Notes: generated by a model from the sequence alone, not told the origin. 64,000 nt of DNA from Rhizosphaericola sp047606825 (GCA_047606825.1 JASGDY010000092.1:69827-133826), one strand, 5' to 3'; positions 34,651 to 43,715 are shown, counted from the stretch's first letter. Numbers and translations are program-made.

Positions 34651-35405
34651 ATTTTTATGGCATTGCTAAGTAGGTAGAGTTAGTGTATTGTTTCGATGGT
34701 GCATCAATAACAGAATTGACAATTTCAGCATTTCTACCTTTTTTGAATAACACTTTGATTTCCTTCTCATTCTCGCCAGAAAATGCCTGAACAAACTATT
34801 GTGCCCTTCTACGGTAAAGGTTGCTGCTTTTGACTCGATATGCTTTTCTGTCGGAACAATATGTTCATAAGGTTTCCAATAATCAGTTGCTATATTGGTC
34901 ATTTCGTGGTGTTTTATTTCGTCCCAAAGTCGTTCTGCCGTCTTGTTTCCCCTATCGCCAACAACGAAGCTGATGAATCTTTTGCCAAGTCTATCAACAG
35001 CAATCCAAATCCAACAGTAGTTTTTTTTGACCCGACATAGCTATGCATCTCGTCCAATTCAACCATTTCAATTTCTTCACTTTCTGTACGGAGCGAAGCA
35101 ATTTCTTCTCCAAACGAACGAATCCAATTCAAAACAGAAACGTTGCTTACACCCAAAAAACGGCCAATAGAACGAAAGCCCAAACCTTCCAAATATAAGT
35201 GCAGGGCTTGTTTCTTCATTGATTTTGGCTTGGCGGTAGACTTAAGTTCAACCGTGTATTTATAAGCACAATTCTTGCACTTATAACGCTGAACACCTTT
35301 GACAAAGCCATCTCTATTATACTTATCGTTACCACATTTTGGACAATTCATACTTTTTTGCCACAAAAAAAATAAACTCTATTTAATTAGCAATGCCATT
35401 TTTAT
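34651..35405. mobile_element. IS1-family insertion sequence with 8-bp target duplication
   Basis: The element runs from 34659 to 35397 (739 bp). Its ends are inverted repeats GGCATTGCTAA plus TAGAGTT, with a variable 5-nt part between. Flanking direct repeats ATTTTTAT (34651-34658 and 35398-35405) are the target-site duplication, 8 bp, as IS1 elements make. It has a single split reading frame on the minus strand and appears intact and recent. It sits inside a repeat module downstream of the MacB permease gene. Confidence 0.92.
34666..35351 (-). CDS. IS1-family transposase made by -1 frameshifting
   Basis: Two overlapping reading frames. The first begins MNCPKCGNDKYNRDGFVKG (35351) with a CxxC..CxxC zinc ribbon and a helix-turn-helix (GRFLGVSNVSVLNWIRSFGE). 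It reaches MHSYVGSKK at a run of eight A (35028-35021). A -1 shift there continues with NYCWIWIAVDRLGKRF into LWDEIKHHEMTNIATDYWKP and TFTVEGHNSLFRHFLARMR to 34666. The acidic triad is then Asp in ELDEMH, Asp in ATDYW and Glu in TVEGHN. IS1 is known to fuse InsA and InsB' by the same -1 slip, so the break is functional, not damage. Without slipping, the first frame ends at 34914. Confidence 0.9.
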
Positions 35406-35505
35406 TATTCCGCTCTTCAGGATTTGTAATCCTGAAGCCGTATCGGCGGATTTGCAATCCGCAAATAGCAGTGCATTGCAAATCCCGAACAGCACAAATG
35501 GATTT
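35406..35505. repeat. palindromic repeat module, copy C
   Basis: From CGCTCTTCAGGATTTGTAAT onward the sequence strings together short palindromes: CAGGATTTGTAATCCTG, GGATTTGCAATCC, then GCAGTGCATTGCAAATCCCG and CCCGAACAGCACAA. The same set recurs at 37204-37300. Together with the terminator-like part it forms a roughly 220-nt module present on both sides of the DUF4143 gene. Confidence 0.75.
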
Positions 35506-35588
35506 TTGGTCTAAAATATAAATCAAAATCGTATTACAAACTTGCGCTGTCAATCCGCACAAGTATATGCGAGAGTGGGCAATAAAAA

Positions 35589-35640
35589 ATATTTAAGTGG
35601 TAAAAAATCAAAATAAAATTATTTTTCACCACTTAAATAT
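35589..35640. promoter_or_regulatory. hairpin upstream of the DUF4143 ATPase
   Basis: ATATTTAAGTGGT (35589-35601) pairs with ACCACTTAAATAT (35628-35640), extended inward by AAAAAAT against ATTTTTC with one G-U like mismatch. It stands 104 nt before the ATPase start. It could be a binding site or an RNA hairpin in the leader; function unknown. Confidence 0.55.
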
Positions 35641-35743
35641 AAAAATTAACATGTAGGACAAATACTTTCCGTATTTTTGCTTTTATTTTTATGTATAAAA
35701 AAATCATTTATTTTTGATTTTTTGACATTTAATAAGTTTTGTC

Positions 35744-37042
35744 ATGCAAAGAAAGATTATCGCTGAACTCCTCAATTGGAAAGAAAAAAACGAGCGTAAA
35801 CCTTTAATCGTAAACGGTGCACGCCAAGTGGGCAAGACCTTTGCCCTCATGCAGTTTGGACAAGAAAATTTTGAAAATGTACTTTATCTCAATATGGAAA
35901 TTGAGGCAGATTTACGTGATTTTATAGACAAAGACTTGACGCCCAAAAACATCGTCCAATATATAGAACTAATTAAAGGTCAATCCATTAAAGCAAACAA
36001 TACGCTTATTTTCTTTGACGAAATACAAGCCAGCGCAAGCACGCTTACCGCTCTTAAATACTTTAACGAACAAATGCCCGAACTCTACATAGTAGCTGCT
36101 GGTTCACTTTTGGGTGTGGCGGTTAATCGGGAGAAGTATTCGTTTCCTGTAGGAAAGGTGGATGAATTGCAACTTTTCCCGCTCGATTTCGAAGAGTTTT
36201 TATGGGCGTTGGGGCTCCAACCATTGTCGGATGAAATAAAAAAACATTTTGAAAACAACGAACCAATGTCCGATGCTTTGCACAAAGTAGCTCTCGACCG
36301 GTATAAAAAATACCTTGTAGTGGGCGGTATGCCCGCCGCAGTCAAGTCCTTTGTCGCAACTGACAGTTATCTAAGCGCACAACTCATACACAACAATATT
36401 TTTAACGAATACATCGCAGATATGGCTAAATATGCCGACAATGCCACAAGTGTAAAAATACGGGCGTGTTATAACGCTATTCCGGCTCAGTTGGCCAAAG
36501 AAAACCGAAAATTTCAATACAAAATTGTACAAAAAGGAGCAACGGCTACGCTTTTTGGGGAAAGTATCGAATGGCTCAACTTTGCGGGAACGGTGCTTAA
36601 ATGCCAAAAAATTACCGAAGGCAACGTACCGATTTCCGTTTATGCTTATTTCCCCGATTTTAAGTTGTACATGAGCGACGTGGGCTTGCTTACGCTTAAA
36701 AGCCGCTTACCAGTACAGATGCTGGTGGAAGAAGATAACGAACACAATACTTTTATGGGAGCTGTTACCGAAAATTATGTGGCACAAGCGTTTACGGCGA
36801 ATAAGATACCGCTTTATTATTGGAAAAACGACAACCAAGCCGAAGTTGATTTTGTATTGCAGATAGGCTCAAATGCGATTCCGGTTGAAGTAAAACGAGG
36901 AACGAATACACGTAGTAGGAGTTTGACACAGTTTGCAAAACAGTACAACTGCCCTTATGCTGTGCGTATTTCACAGAAAAACTTTGGCTTTGAAAATGGC
37001 ATTAAGTCCGTACCGTTATATGCAGTGTTTTGCATTTTGTAG
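35744..37042 (+). CDS. AAA ATPase with DUF4143 domain
   Basis: ATP-binding protein of 432 residues. Walker A GARQVGKT is at 25-32 and Walker B LIFFDEIQAS near residue 88-97, followed by the sensor region AAGSLLGVAV. The C-terminal DUF4143 domain (about 210-420) ends in a restriction-endonuclease-like core: AEVDFVLQIG and PVEVKRGTNTRS. These proteins are widespread accessory genes of unknown role. Base composition seems more AT-rich than neighbours, and near-identical repeat modules flank it (34489-34640 plus 35406-35505 on the left, 37043-37300 on the right), which points to acquisition as a unit. A partial hairpin precedes it. Confidence 0.9.
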   Translation: MQRKIIAELLNWKEKNERKPLIVNGARQVGKTFALMQFGQENFENVLYLNMEIEADLRDFIDKDLTPKNIVQYIELIKGQSIKANNTLIFFDEIQASASTLTALKYFNEQMPELYIVAAGSLLGVAVNREKYSFPVGKVDELQLFPLDFEEFLWALGLQPLSDEIKKHFENNEPMSDALHKVALDRYKKYLVVGGMPAAVKSFVATDSYLSAQLIHNNIFNEYIADMAKYADNATSVKIRACYNAIPAQLAKENRKFQYKIVQKGATATLFGESIEWLNFAGTVLKCQKITEGNVPISVYAYFPDFKLYMSDVGLLTLKSRLPVQMLVEEDNEHNTFMGAVTENYVAQAFTANKIPLYYWKNDNQAEVDFVLQIGSNAIPVEVKRGTNTRSRSLTQFAKQYNCPYAVRISQKNFGFENGIKSVPLYAVFCIL

Positions 37043-37300
37043 TAATAAAGTAAGGCAAAAAAACTCCGCTCCCGTAAGATGAGCGCGGCGTTCTTGTGGT
37101 AATAAATAAGCCCAGTTACAAACTGGGCTTATTTTGGTCTGTTTATGGCAAAGTTGCACTATCTACCCTCATAAGTTACGCTGCGCTATATTTGCGAGAG
37201 CGGAAAATTCCGCTCTTCAGGATTTGTAATCCGCAAATAGCAGTGCATTGCAAATGCACGGATAAGCGTTCGGGATTGCAAATCCCGAACAGCACAAGTT
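37043..37300. repeat. second copy of the flank module (A' and C')
   Basis: 37046-37160 repeats the stretch directly after the MacB permease stop (ATAAAGTAAGGCAAAA, then AACTCCGCT, GATGAGCGC, TTCTTGTGGTAATAAATAAG, and the AAGCCCAGTT/AACTGGGCTT hairpin at 37108-37130). 37204-37300 repeats the palindromic block found at 35406-35505. No gene is present. Confidence 0.78.
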
Positions 37301-37302
37301 TA

Positions 37303-37371
37303 TTCTTTGGGTATTATCCGGCACTGAAAGCATCAAGGCTGGATCCCATCGAAGCCTTGCGGTACGAATAG
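37303..37371 (+). pseudogene. orphan 3' end of a second MacB-type permease
   Basis: Reads FFGYYPALKASRLDPIEALR then YE and stop: the last 22 residues of the MacB permease at 33262-34488, identical in protein but with several synonymous base differences (for example AAGGCTGGATCCC against ACGGTTAGACCCG). It is therefore a diverged paralogue's tail, not a fresh copy. The rest of the gene is gone. The spacer after the stop (37378-37399) also matches the one after the intact permease. Confidence 0.85.
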
Positions 37372-37500
37372 CGCTAAGGCAAAAGTTGAAAGTCAAAAAT
37401 CCGCAGTATTGTTTCACGCAAAAGATGTAAGGAAGCGAAGACACAAAAAATGAAAATAATCTGCGTGTCTTATTGCTATTTTCTTTTATACCTTTCATAA

Positions 37501-37535
37501 AAAAATCCCGTGGCTATATCAGCCACCGGATTTTT
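37501..37535 (-). terminator. terminator of the TonB-dependent receptor gene
   Basis: AAAAATCCCGTGGCT (37501-37515), loop ATATC, AGCCACCGGATTTTT (37521-37535) with one mismatch; on the minus strand it is followed by T-runs. It lies 21 nt past the receptor stop, with an A-rich boundary element (37531-37551) between. Confidence 0.75.
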
Positions 37536-37555
37536 ACTTTTGCTTTTTTACTTTA

Positions 37556-39961
37556 TCACTTCCAATTCCAGTACAACGGGAAATTGACTTTGAACGTAAA
37601 GTTCCTGCCCATGGCAAACACGCCCGTCCTGCCTGTCGCGTTGTTGACGTCCAGGTATTTCAGGCGGCTCAGGTGGCTTTGGTAAGCCACATCGCCCAGG
37701 TTGTCGCCGCTGATGGCAATGTTGCAGATGGTTTTCCCGTTTTTGTTGACGAGGACTGTACCGACGGAAGCGTTGACCAGCCAATAGCCCGGTGTCGGTG
37801 TTTCAGTATTGAAACCGGTAAACGCGTCTTTTTGCTTAAAGGTATAGTCGCTTACCGCACTCACGTAAAAATTGCGGAACGTCTTGCCCTGCGGCAGGAA
37901 ATTGCCTCTAAGTTCCGCCACATAACGTGCCGCCGGAATGTCGGGGATATTGGAACTGTTGCCGATTTCGGAAGAAAATTTAGCGCGTGTATAGGAAATC
38001 GTATTTTCAAAATGCAACCAGTCCAATGGATGCGGGTGTATGTCTATGTTGAACTCGCCGCCATACAGGTTGGCGTCGTGCTGGTTAAATTTGTAGACGT
38101 TGATTGTATTGCCGTCCTCGTCCAGCATGGTCGAGTCGCCGCCCGCACTGTTCAGCACGCGTTGGTAAAAAATGAAATCGTTGATATGGTTGTAAAACAA
38201 CGATGCGTTGACCGAAACATGTGTGGTATTGATTTCCACACCGCCATCGACTTGTAGGCTTTTTTCAGATTTCAGATTGTTGTTGCCGATTTCATAGCGC
38301 AATGTCCCTTCGTGTGCGCCGTTGCTTGCCAGTTCTGCCATGTTTGGCGCACGGAAGCCACGCGAAACATTGAGTTTCAGCGTCGTCGCGTTGGAAACCT
38401 CGTAGCTCATGCCCGCACTTCCCGATACATTGGAAAAGTTTTTGGAGAATGCCGCAAACTTTTCTTCGTCGGTATCGTCGGGATCCATCATCGACTTGCC
38501 TTTCACATGGCGGTTGTCCACGCGCAGACCGCCGGAAAACGTGAACCTGTCCTTGACATACTGTGTAATGCCAAATCCGCCAACATCAAACAAATCATAG
38601 TCCGGAATCAACACTTCGTCGGCTCTGTTGGTGTTGTTTTGCTGCATTCCGTTGACACCAAAAACAGTTTTCCAGTTGCCGAGTGCCTGCACATGGTATT
38701 TAAGGTTGTAGGTCCATGTCTTCAAATCAAAATAGGCGTCAGGGTCGTCCGGTGCTGCGGCGTTGCCAAATTCCTGGCGCTGGTTGCGCTGCCAACCGAT
38801 GATGGCATCCAATTGACCTTGTCCGATGTTGAACGTATTGTCCGAAGTAATCTTAGTGTGGCGGATATGCTGGAAAGGCACCAAAGGCTTGATTTTGCTG
38901 AAGTCTGAACTCGTCGCAATCGCTTCTTCTCCGTCCGCGAGGTCTTTGACAAACTGCCCCGTCGTCTCGTCCCTCACGCCTTCGACCATGCCGATATGCT
39001 GGTCAAAACGGCTGACCAACAGGCGCGAACTTCCCCAGTTGCCGCCATAGCCGAGCATACCACCGAAATTTTTATTGTAAAATTTGGAGTTGAAGACACG
39101 GCCGTCGTATTTGTTCCGGTAGTCCTCCGCACCTTTGTACGAGCCATAAGCATTGAAGCTAAACCCGTTTTTTGTACCGCCGATGTCGCCGTGGAAACCG
39201 CGCAGCAACGAATTGGTTTGGTATTCGCTGGAGATATTGCCTTTGAACGTTCCCTCTGGCGCGGGGGTTTGGGACGTTATGTTGATCACGCCAGCCAGTG
39301 CATCACTGCCGTACATCAGCGAAGCCGGACCTTTCAGCACTTCGACTTTCTGCGCACTGTAATCGTCAATTTCGATACCGTGTTCGTCACCCCATTGCTG
39401 TCCTTCCTGCCGTACCCCGTCGTTGATGGTCAGCACACGGTTGTAACCAAGACCGCGGATGAAAGGTTTGCCGATGGCTGGTCCGGTCGTCAATACCGAA
39501 AAGCCGGGAACCTTTCTGGACAAGGCATCCATGAGGTTGGTCGACGATGTTGCCTGCAAATCCTGCTGTGTCACGATGACCGCCGGCTGCGGATTTCGTT
39601 TAGTGGAAATGGCGGAGGCTACGCCCGTGACGACTACGGCGTTTTGTTCCAATACCGATGGTGAAAGTTCGAAGTCTGTCTGCGCATCGCTTTTCAATGT
39701 AATATTGGCCACCTTGGTCGCATAGCCCATAAAGGAAACCTGCACGACGTAATTACCCTGTTTTAATGGCACGGAAAAATGCCCTAGGGAATCCGTGGAC
39801 ACGGTATTGCCCGTACCTTCAAAGGAAAGCGTCGCAAAGGACAACGGCTTCTGCGTGTCGGAGGCCTTGACATTACCCGAAAAAACAAATTTTTGCTCCT
39901 GCGCAAATGACAGTTTTGCCAATAGCAGTAGCACGACAAGAAAAGATGAGATTTTGTGCAT
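37556..39961 (-). CDS. TonB-dependent receptor
   Basis: Outer-membrane receptor of 801 residues with signal peptide ending LSFAQ (residue 20). A carboxypeptidase-regulatory-like domain (about 25-100, SGNVKASDTQKPLSFATLSF) precedes the plug (about 125-235: TQQDLQATSSTNLMDALSRK, FIRGLGYNRVLTINDGVRQE, YSAQKVEVLKGPASLMYGSD) and a 22-strand barrel ending FKVNFPLYWNWK. The plug is of the ferric-siderophore/cobalamin/metal class rather than the SusC class. No siderophore or SusD gene is adjacent; ligand unknown. The gene has its own terminator. Confidence 0.93.
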   Translation of the reverse strand: MHKISSFLVVLLLLAKLSFAQEQKFVFSGNVKASDTQKPLSFATLSFEGTGNTVSTDSLGHFSVPLKQGNYVVQVSFMGYATKVANITLKSDAQTDFELSPSVLEQNAVVVTGVASAISTKRNPQPAVIVTQQDLQATSSTNLMDALSRKVPGFSVLTTGPAIGKPFIRGLGYNRVLTINDGVRQEGQQWGDEHGIEIDDYSAQKVEVLKGPASLMYGSDALAGVINITSQTPAPEGTFKGNISSEYQTNSLLRGFHGDIGGTKNGFSFNAYGSYKGAEDYRNKYDGRVFNSKFYNKNFGGMLGYGGNWGSSRLLVSRFDQHIGMVEGVRDETTGQFVKDLADGEEAIATSSDFSKIKPLVPFQHIRHTKITSDNTFNIGQGQLDAIIGWQRNQRQEFGNAAAPDDPDAYFDLKTWTYNLKYHVQALGNWKTVFGVNGMQQNNTNRADEVLIPDYDLFDVGGFGITQYVKDRFTFSGGLRVDNRHVKGKSMMDPDDTDEEKFAAFSKNFSNVSGSAGMSYEVSNATTLKLNVSRGFRAPNMAELASNGAHEGTLRYEIGNNNLKSEKSLQVDGGVEINTTHVSVNASLFYNHINDFIFYQRVLNSAGGDSTMLDEDGNTINVYKFNQHDANLYGGEFNIDIHPHPLDWLHFENTISYTRAKFSSEIGNSSNIPDIPAARYVAELRGNFLPQGKTFRNFYVSAVSDYTFKQKDAFTGFNTETPTPGYWLVNASVGTVLVNKNGKTICNIAISGDNLGDVAYQSHLSRLKYLDVNNATGRTGVFAMGRNFTFKVNFPLYWNWK

Positions 39962-40158
39962 GTGTGTTCTGTTTTTGAAACAATGTTACAAAAATATGCG
40001 TTTGAAACATTGTTGCAAAAAATATTTTCCTATGCACCGTTTTTTACAGTCTTGACCGGTATTGAAATATGATATAATTTTAGACCCACTCCTTGTATCG
40101 GGATTAGGTCAAGTTCATGCAACGAGAAAGAAAACTGGACATTTAAAACGTTTACTTC

Positions 40159-40728
40159 ATGCAAAAATTATTCATGGTATTGCTGGGCGGTAAACCACAG
40201 GGCCGCCACACGGAACAGCACGACATGTTTTTTGGCATTGCCGAAAAACTGTCGGATTTGGTGGAGGATTTTTATAGGTTCTGGCCCGAGATGAAAAACA
40301 AAATGCATATCGACGCATGGCGTGAAGTGACACAGGTCGATGGCTATGACGTTCATATCGTTCCCCACGCGGCGCAGCCAAAAGGGGTGCAGCTTTTCTT
40401 CCTCAACCTCGGTGGCTACAAGCCCGGCGACTTTGAGGAATACCACTATAAAATGCTGGTCGCCGCGAAAGAAAAATCCAAAGCCATACAGTTCGCCAGA
40501 CAAACCGCATTTTTCAAACATTATAGTTTTGAGGGCGCGACTTCGCATATCGACGACAAGTACGGGGTGGACGTGGATGACATCTATGAAATTGAGGAAG
40601 TGCTTCCCGAAGGCATGGAATCCCTATATAGCATCCTGTTAAGACCTGCCGTGGAAAAGAAGGAGGACAAACTGTATATCGGCTACCTCAAGATGGCACG
40701 GTTGCTCATGAACGAACCGGAAGTGTGA
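40159..40728 (+). CDS. DUF1543 domain protein
   Basis: Protein of 189 residues beginning MQKLFMVLLGGKPQGRHTEQ, HDMFFGIA: the DUF1543 signature. A second copy of the fold may follow (QLFFLNLGGYKPGDFEEYHY), as in many family members. It is soluble and cytoplasmic. Biochemical function is unknown. Stands alone between the receptor gene and dnaJ. Confidence 0.85.
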   Translation: MQKLFMVLLGGKPQGRHTEQHDMFFGIAEKLSDLVEDFYRFWPEMKNKMHIDAWREVTQVDGYDVHIVPHAAQPKGVQLFFLNLGGYKPGDFEEYHYKMLVAAKEKSKAIQFARQTAFFKHYSFEGATSHIDDKYGVDVDDIYEIEEVLPEGMESLYSILLRPAVEKKEDKLYIGYLKMARLLMNEPEV

Positions 40729-40831
40729 GAAACTCGCTGTTCCTTAGTGAAAGCGGATTTGAAAGCTGGTTCATTGACCTGGCCGGACATTCCATATTGT
40801 GGTTTGTGCGGATACGAATCACTACAGAGGT

Positions 40832-41983
40832 CTAATTAAAAATATCCTTTATCTTATCAAAAAAACTCTTCTCTGTTTTTTCCGCTTTGGGTTGGAAATT
40901 CTCGCTATCGCGTAGTTTTTCCAGGATTTCCTGTTCCTCATGCGAAAGCGTGGTTGGTGTCCACACACTCACGTTGATAAGTTCGTCTCCACGGCCGTAG
41001 CCGTTTACTTCGGGGAAGCCTTTGCCTTTGAGGCGGAAAATCTTGCCACTCTGCGTTCCCGGCGGGATTTTTATTTTGGCTTTTCCGTCGATGGTCGGAA
41101 CTTCTACCTGTATGCCAAATACCGCGTCGATAAAAGATATATGCAGGTCGTAGCCGACGTTGAGTCCGTCCCTGTGCAGGTCGGGATGTGCTTCTTCCTC
41201 AATCAATATGATAAGGTCGCCCGCACCGCCGCCATGCTCGCCCGCGTTGCCTTTGCCGCGCATACTGAGTTGCATTCCACCTTGTACGCCCGCCGGTATT
41301 TCGATACTGACTGTTTCTTCGCCATAGACGCGTCCTTCGCCCTTGCAGGACGTACATTTGGCGGTGATGACGGAGCCCTCGCCGTTACAGGTCGGACATG
41401 TCGTGACGGTCTGCATCTGACCGAGGAACGTATTGGTTACTTTGCGTACCTGGCCCGAACCGCCGCAGGTCGAGCACGTGTGGAAACTGTTTTTGTCCTT
41501 TGCGCCTGAGCCGCCGCAAGTTGAGCAAGGCACGTATTTCTTGACTTTGATGTTTTTGGTAACACCTTTCGCCATTTCTTCGTAGTTGAGCTTAATCTTG
41601 ACACGCAGGTTGCTGCCGCGCGTACCGTGACCACCGCTTTGCGCACGTCCACCACCAAAGAAACTTCCAAACATATCGTCGCCACCACCAAAAATATCCC
41701 CGAAATGGCTGAAGATATCGTTCATGTCCATACCGCCACCGCCAAAGCCACCAGAGCCCGGGCCAAATGCGGCATGGCCGTATCGGTCGTATTTCGCTTT
41801 CTTGTCCGGGTCGCTCAATACTTCGTAAGCTTCCGCAGCCTCCTTGAATTTATCTTCCGCCACTTTGTCACCAGGATTTCTGTCCGGATGGTATTTCATG
41901 GCAGTTTTGCGGTAGGCTTTCTTGATTTCGTCGACGGAAGCCGATTTTGTCACCTCCAACACCTCGTAATAATCTCTTTTCAT
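40832..41983 (-). CDS. dnaJ: chaperone protein DnaJ
   Basis: Hsp40 co-chaperone of 383 residues that stimulates DnaK. J domain at 1-70 with HPD in KYHPDRNPGD, Gly/Phe-rich linker (FGPGSGGFGGGGMDMND), four zinc motifs CSTCGGSG, CSTCGGSG, CPTCNGEG and CTSCKGEG, then the substrate-binding domain. It follows grpE on the same strand, with a hairpin between. dnaK is not in the window. Confidence 0.97.
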   Translation of the reverse strand: MKRDYYEVLEVTKSASVDEIKKAYRKTAMKYHPDRNPGDKVAEDKFKEAAEAYEVLSDPDKKAKYDRYGHAAFGPGSGGFGGGGMDMNDIFSHFGDIFGGGDDMFGSFFGGGRAQSGGHGTRGSNLRVKIKLNYEEMAKGVTKNIKVKKYVPCSTCGGSGAKDKNSFHTCSTCGGSGQVRKVTNTFLGQMQTVTTCPTCNGEGSVITAKCTSCKGEGRVYGEETVSIEIPAGVQGGMQLSMRGKGNAGEHGGGAGDLIILIEEEAHPDLHRDGLNVGYDLHISFIDAVFGIQVEVPTIDGKAKIKIPPGTQSGKIFRLKGKGFPEVNGYGRGDELINVSVWTPTTLSHEEQEILEKLRDSENFQPKAEKTEKSFFDKIKDIFN

Positions 41984-42035
41984 ACTTAATGACCGCTTTA
42001 AAACAATGATTTGTTTATAATTTTATTGAACTATG

Positions 42036-42071
42036 CAGCCCCTCCAACATGGAAATGCTGTAAGGGGCTGT
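42036..42071 (-). promoter_or_regulatory. hairpin between grpE and dnaJ
   Basis: CAGCCCCT (42037-42044) pairs with AGGGGCTG (42063-42070). No T-run follows on the minus strand, so it is more likely an RNA processing or stability element in the grpE-dnaJ transcript than a full terminator. It lies in the 118-nt gap. Confidence 0.5.
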
Positions 42072-42101
42072 CATTGTTGTCTGTTGTTTTTCCAAAAAAA
42101 C

Positions 42102-42692
42102 TTATTGCCCGACCACTACCTGCGCGTGGCGGATCAGTTTGTCGTTGAGGTAATAACCTTTCTTGACCTGGTCGAGCACCTTGCCTTGCAGGTCTTCGGT
42201 GGGTGCCGGTATCTGCGTGATGGCTTCATGTTTTTCAGGGTCAAATTCCGTATGGATGCTTTCCATCTCTTTTAGTCCTTTGGATGCCAATGATTTTCTT
42301 AACTTGCTGAAAATCAAATCAATACCTTCTTTTATCTGGTTGATGTCGTCCGTTTTCTCCAGTTGCGTTTCTGCACGGTCTACGTCGTCCAGCACTTCCA
42401 ACAAGGAAGTCACGATGTCTTTGCCCGCGGTTTGCCGGATTTCCATGTTTTCTTTTGCGGTACGCCTTTTATAGTTGTCAAACTCCGCCAAAAGACGTAT
42501 GTATTTGTCTTTTTGTTCGGCGAGGGCAGCGTTGAGCTTTTCGATTTCGCCCGTTTCGTTGTGTTCCAGGGATTCTTCCGGGACAAATGCTTCGTTGTGT
42601 TCCGCCTGGTCTTCCGCCCTTACATCTTCCTGCGCATTTTCTTCCGCTTTTTTGTTCAATTCTTCTTGTTCGTTATGCGTATTACTTGACAT
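42102..42692 (-). CDS. grpE: nucleotide exchange factor GrpE
   Basis: GrpE of 196 residues that releases ADP from DnaK. Acidic, Glu/Gln-rich N-terminal tail (1-50), long coiled-coil helix (LNAALAEQKDKYIRLLAEFD, NYKRRTAKENMEIRQTAGKD), then the beta domain with TEFDPEKHEAITQIPAPTED and GYYLNDKLIRHAQVVVGQ, which closes the family. Upstream of dnaJ on the same strand. Confidence 0.96.
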   Translation of the reverse strand: MSSNTHNEQEELNKKAEENAQEDVRAEDQAEHNEAFVPEESLEHNETGEIEKLNAALAEQKDKYIRLLAEFDNYKRRTAKENMEIRQTAGKDIVTSLLEVLDDVDRAETQLEKTDDINQIKEGIDLIFSKLRKSLASKGLKEMESIHTEFDPEKHEAITQIPAPTEDLQGKVLDQVKKGYYLNDKLIRHAQVVVGQ

Positions 42693-42839
42693 GGTTCGTG
42701 TATTTTAATGGATTGTTTTTTGCTTAGGACAAATAATCTGCCATTTAGAAAAAATAGGTTAAAATGTCAGTCGGTCAAAGATAGAAGAGAGATTTTCACG
42801 CTAAGGCACAATGGCGCAGTACGCAAATAATGTGTAGCT

Positions 42840-43184
42840 TTATCGAGGCAATCGCTGGTCGTACAACAATATTCCGCTGTTGTCTATATGTACTTTTAAT
42901 TGTTCGTTGTCGATTTTCTGGAAAATATTGACATCAAAAAAATAGGGTAAGAGTAGATCGTCCAATGCCGATTCAATGCGATGTAGCGTTTTTTTGTCCA
43001 ATCCATTTCCAGTAAGTGAAAGGTCAATGTCAGAATACGGACGAAAACTGCCTTTGACGCGCGAACCGTATAGCCATGCTTGCTCAACCGTGGGAAATTG
43101 GGCGAAAGTGGCTTGAATTTTTTGGATGTCCATTTGGGACAATCCGGTTGATGTACTATCACGATACAGTTCCTTGTTCGCCAT
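42840..43184 (-). CDS. MNT-domain nucleotidyltransferase (antitoxin of a HEPN/MNT pair)
   Basis: Minimal nucleotidyltransferase of 114 residues with the motif GSRVKGSFRPYSDIDLSLTG (G-S-x10-D-x-D) that binds Mg-ATP. In MntA/HepT systems this protein AMPylates the HEPN toxin and silences it. It overlaps the HEPN gene by 26 nt, the usual order toxin then antitoxin, and both would be translated together. Confidence 0.9.
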   Translation of the reverse strand: MANKELYRDSTSTGLSQMDIQKIQATFAQFPTVEQAWLYGSRVKGSFRPYSDIDLSLTGNGLDKKTLHRIESALDDLLLPYFFDVNIFQKIDNEQLKVHIDNSGILLYDQRLPR

Positions 43185-43623
43185 TTTTTATATTGTTCAT
43201 TTTCGTTTCAAAATCGCGCAAAAGCGGATAATAGGTTGTTAATATTTCCTCGAAAATATCATTGGCCGTTTCTTCATTGTACGTATGTGAGGTTTCGTTG
43301 CGACTTAGTATCATGTCCATCCACGTATGCCCATTGTCTACCAGCCCTACCTGCGCACCGTATCTTGTCGCGTCCTTACTGCCTCGTATCTCGTTAAAGC
43401 CTTGCTCTTTGGCAAAGTCTTGCATGACTTTCCATGCCAGCTCATGGGTAAATTCAAAACTTTGGATCAGTCCTTGTTTGTATATGTCGTCTATGTCCGG
43501 CAGAGGATTACGGGGCAGGCCATACGTGGTTTGGATATAAGAAAGGTTCTTGGCCAGTTTTGCCAAGGCTTTTGTGTAATTAACCAAACGCTGGTGCCAT
43601 CTGATGTCCGCTCTGTTGTCCAT
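43159..43623 (-). CDS. HEPN-domain toxin, HI0074/HepT-like
   Basis: Four-helix HEPN protein of 154 residues of the 'nucleotidyltransferase substrate-binding' family. The RNase motif RNETSH (R-x4-H) is at about residues 108-113 in MILSRNETSHTYNEE, and the adjacent helix FEFTHELAWKVMQDFAKEQG is typical. Likely an RNase toxin controlled by the overlapping MNT gene. Base composition is similar to neighbours, so age of transfer is unclear. Confidence 0.9.
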   Translation of the reverse strand: MDNRADIRWHQRLVNYTKALAKLAKNLSYIQTTYGLPRNPLPDIDDIYKQGLIQSFEFTHELAWKVMQDFAKEQGFNEIRGSKDATRYGAQVGLVDNGHTWMDMILSRNETSHTYNEETANDIFEEILTTYYPLLRDFETKMNNIKNGEQGTVS

Positions 43624-43715
43624 AGGGCAAAATTACAAAATGATTGCGATGTACGCCTTGTGTCACAAGACTGCAATTATTCTATATAAATAGTAGACAT
43701 TCGGTTGTTCTTTCC

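Noticed and set aside
35406..37300. CRISPR array
   Set aside because: The repeats are palindromes of different length without regular spacers, and no cas genes are present.
37096..37371. 91-codon open frame as a gene
   Set aside because: It only joins repeat sequence to the orphan permease tail; the first 69 codons are non-coding repeat.
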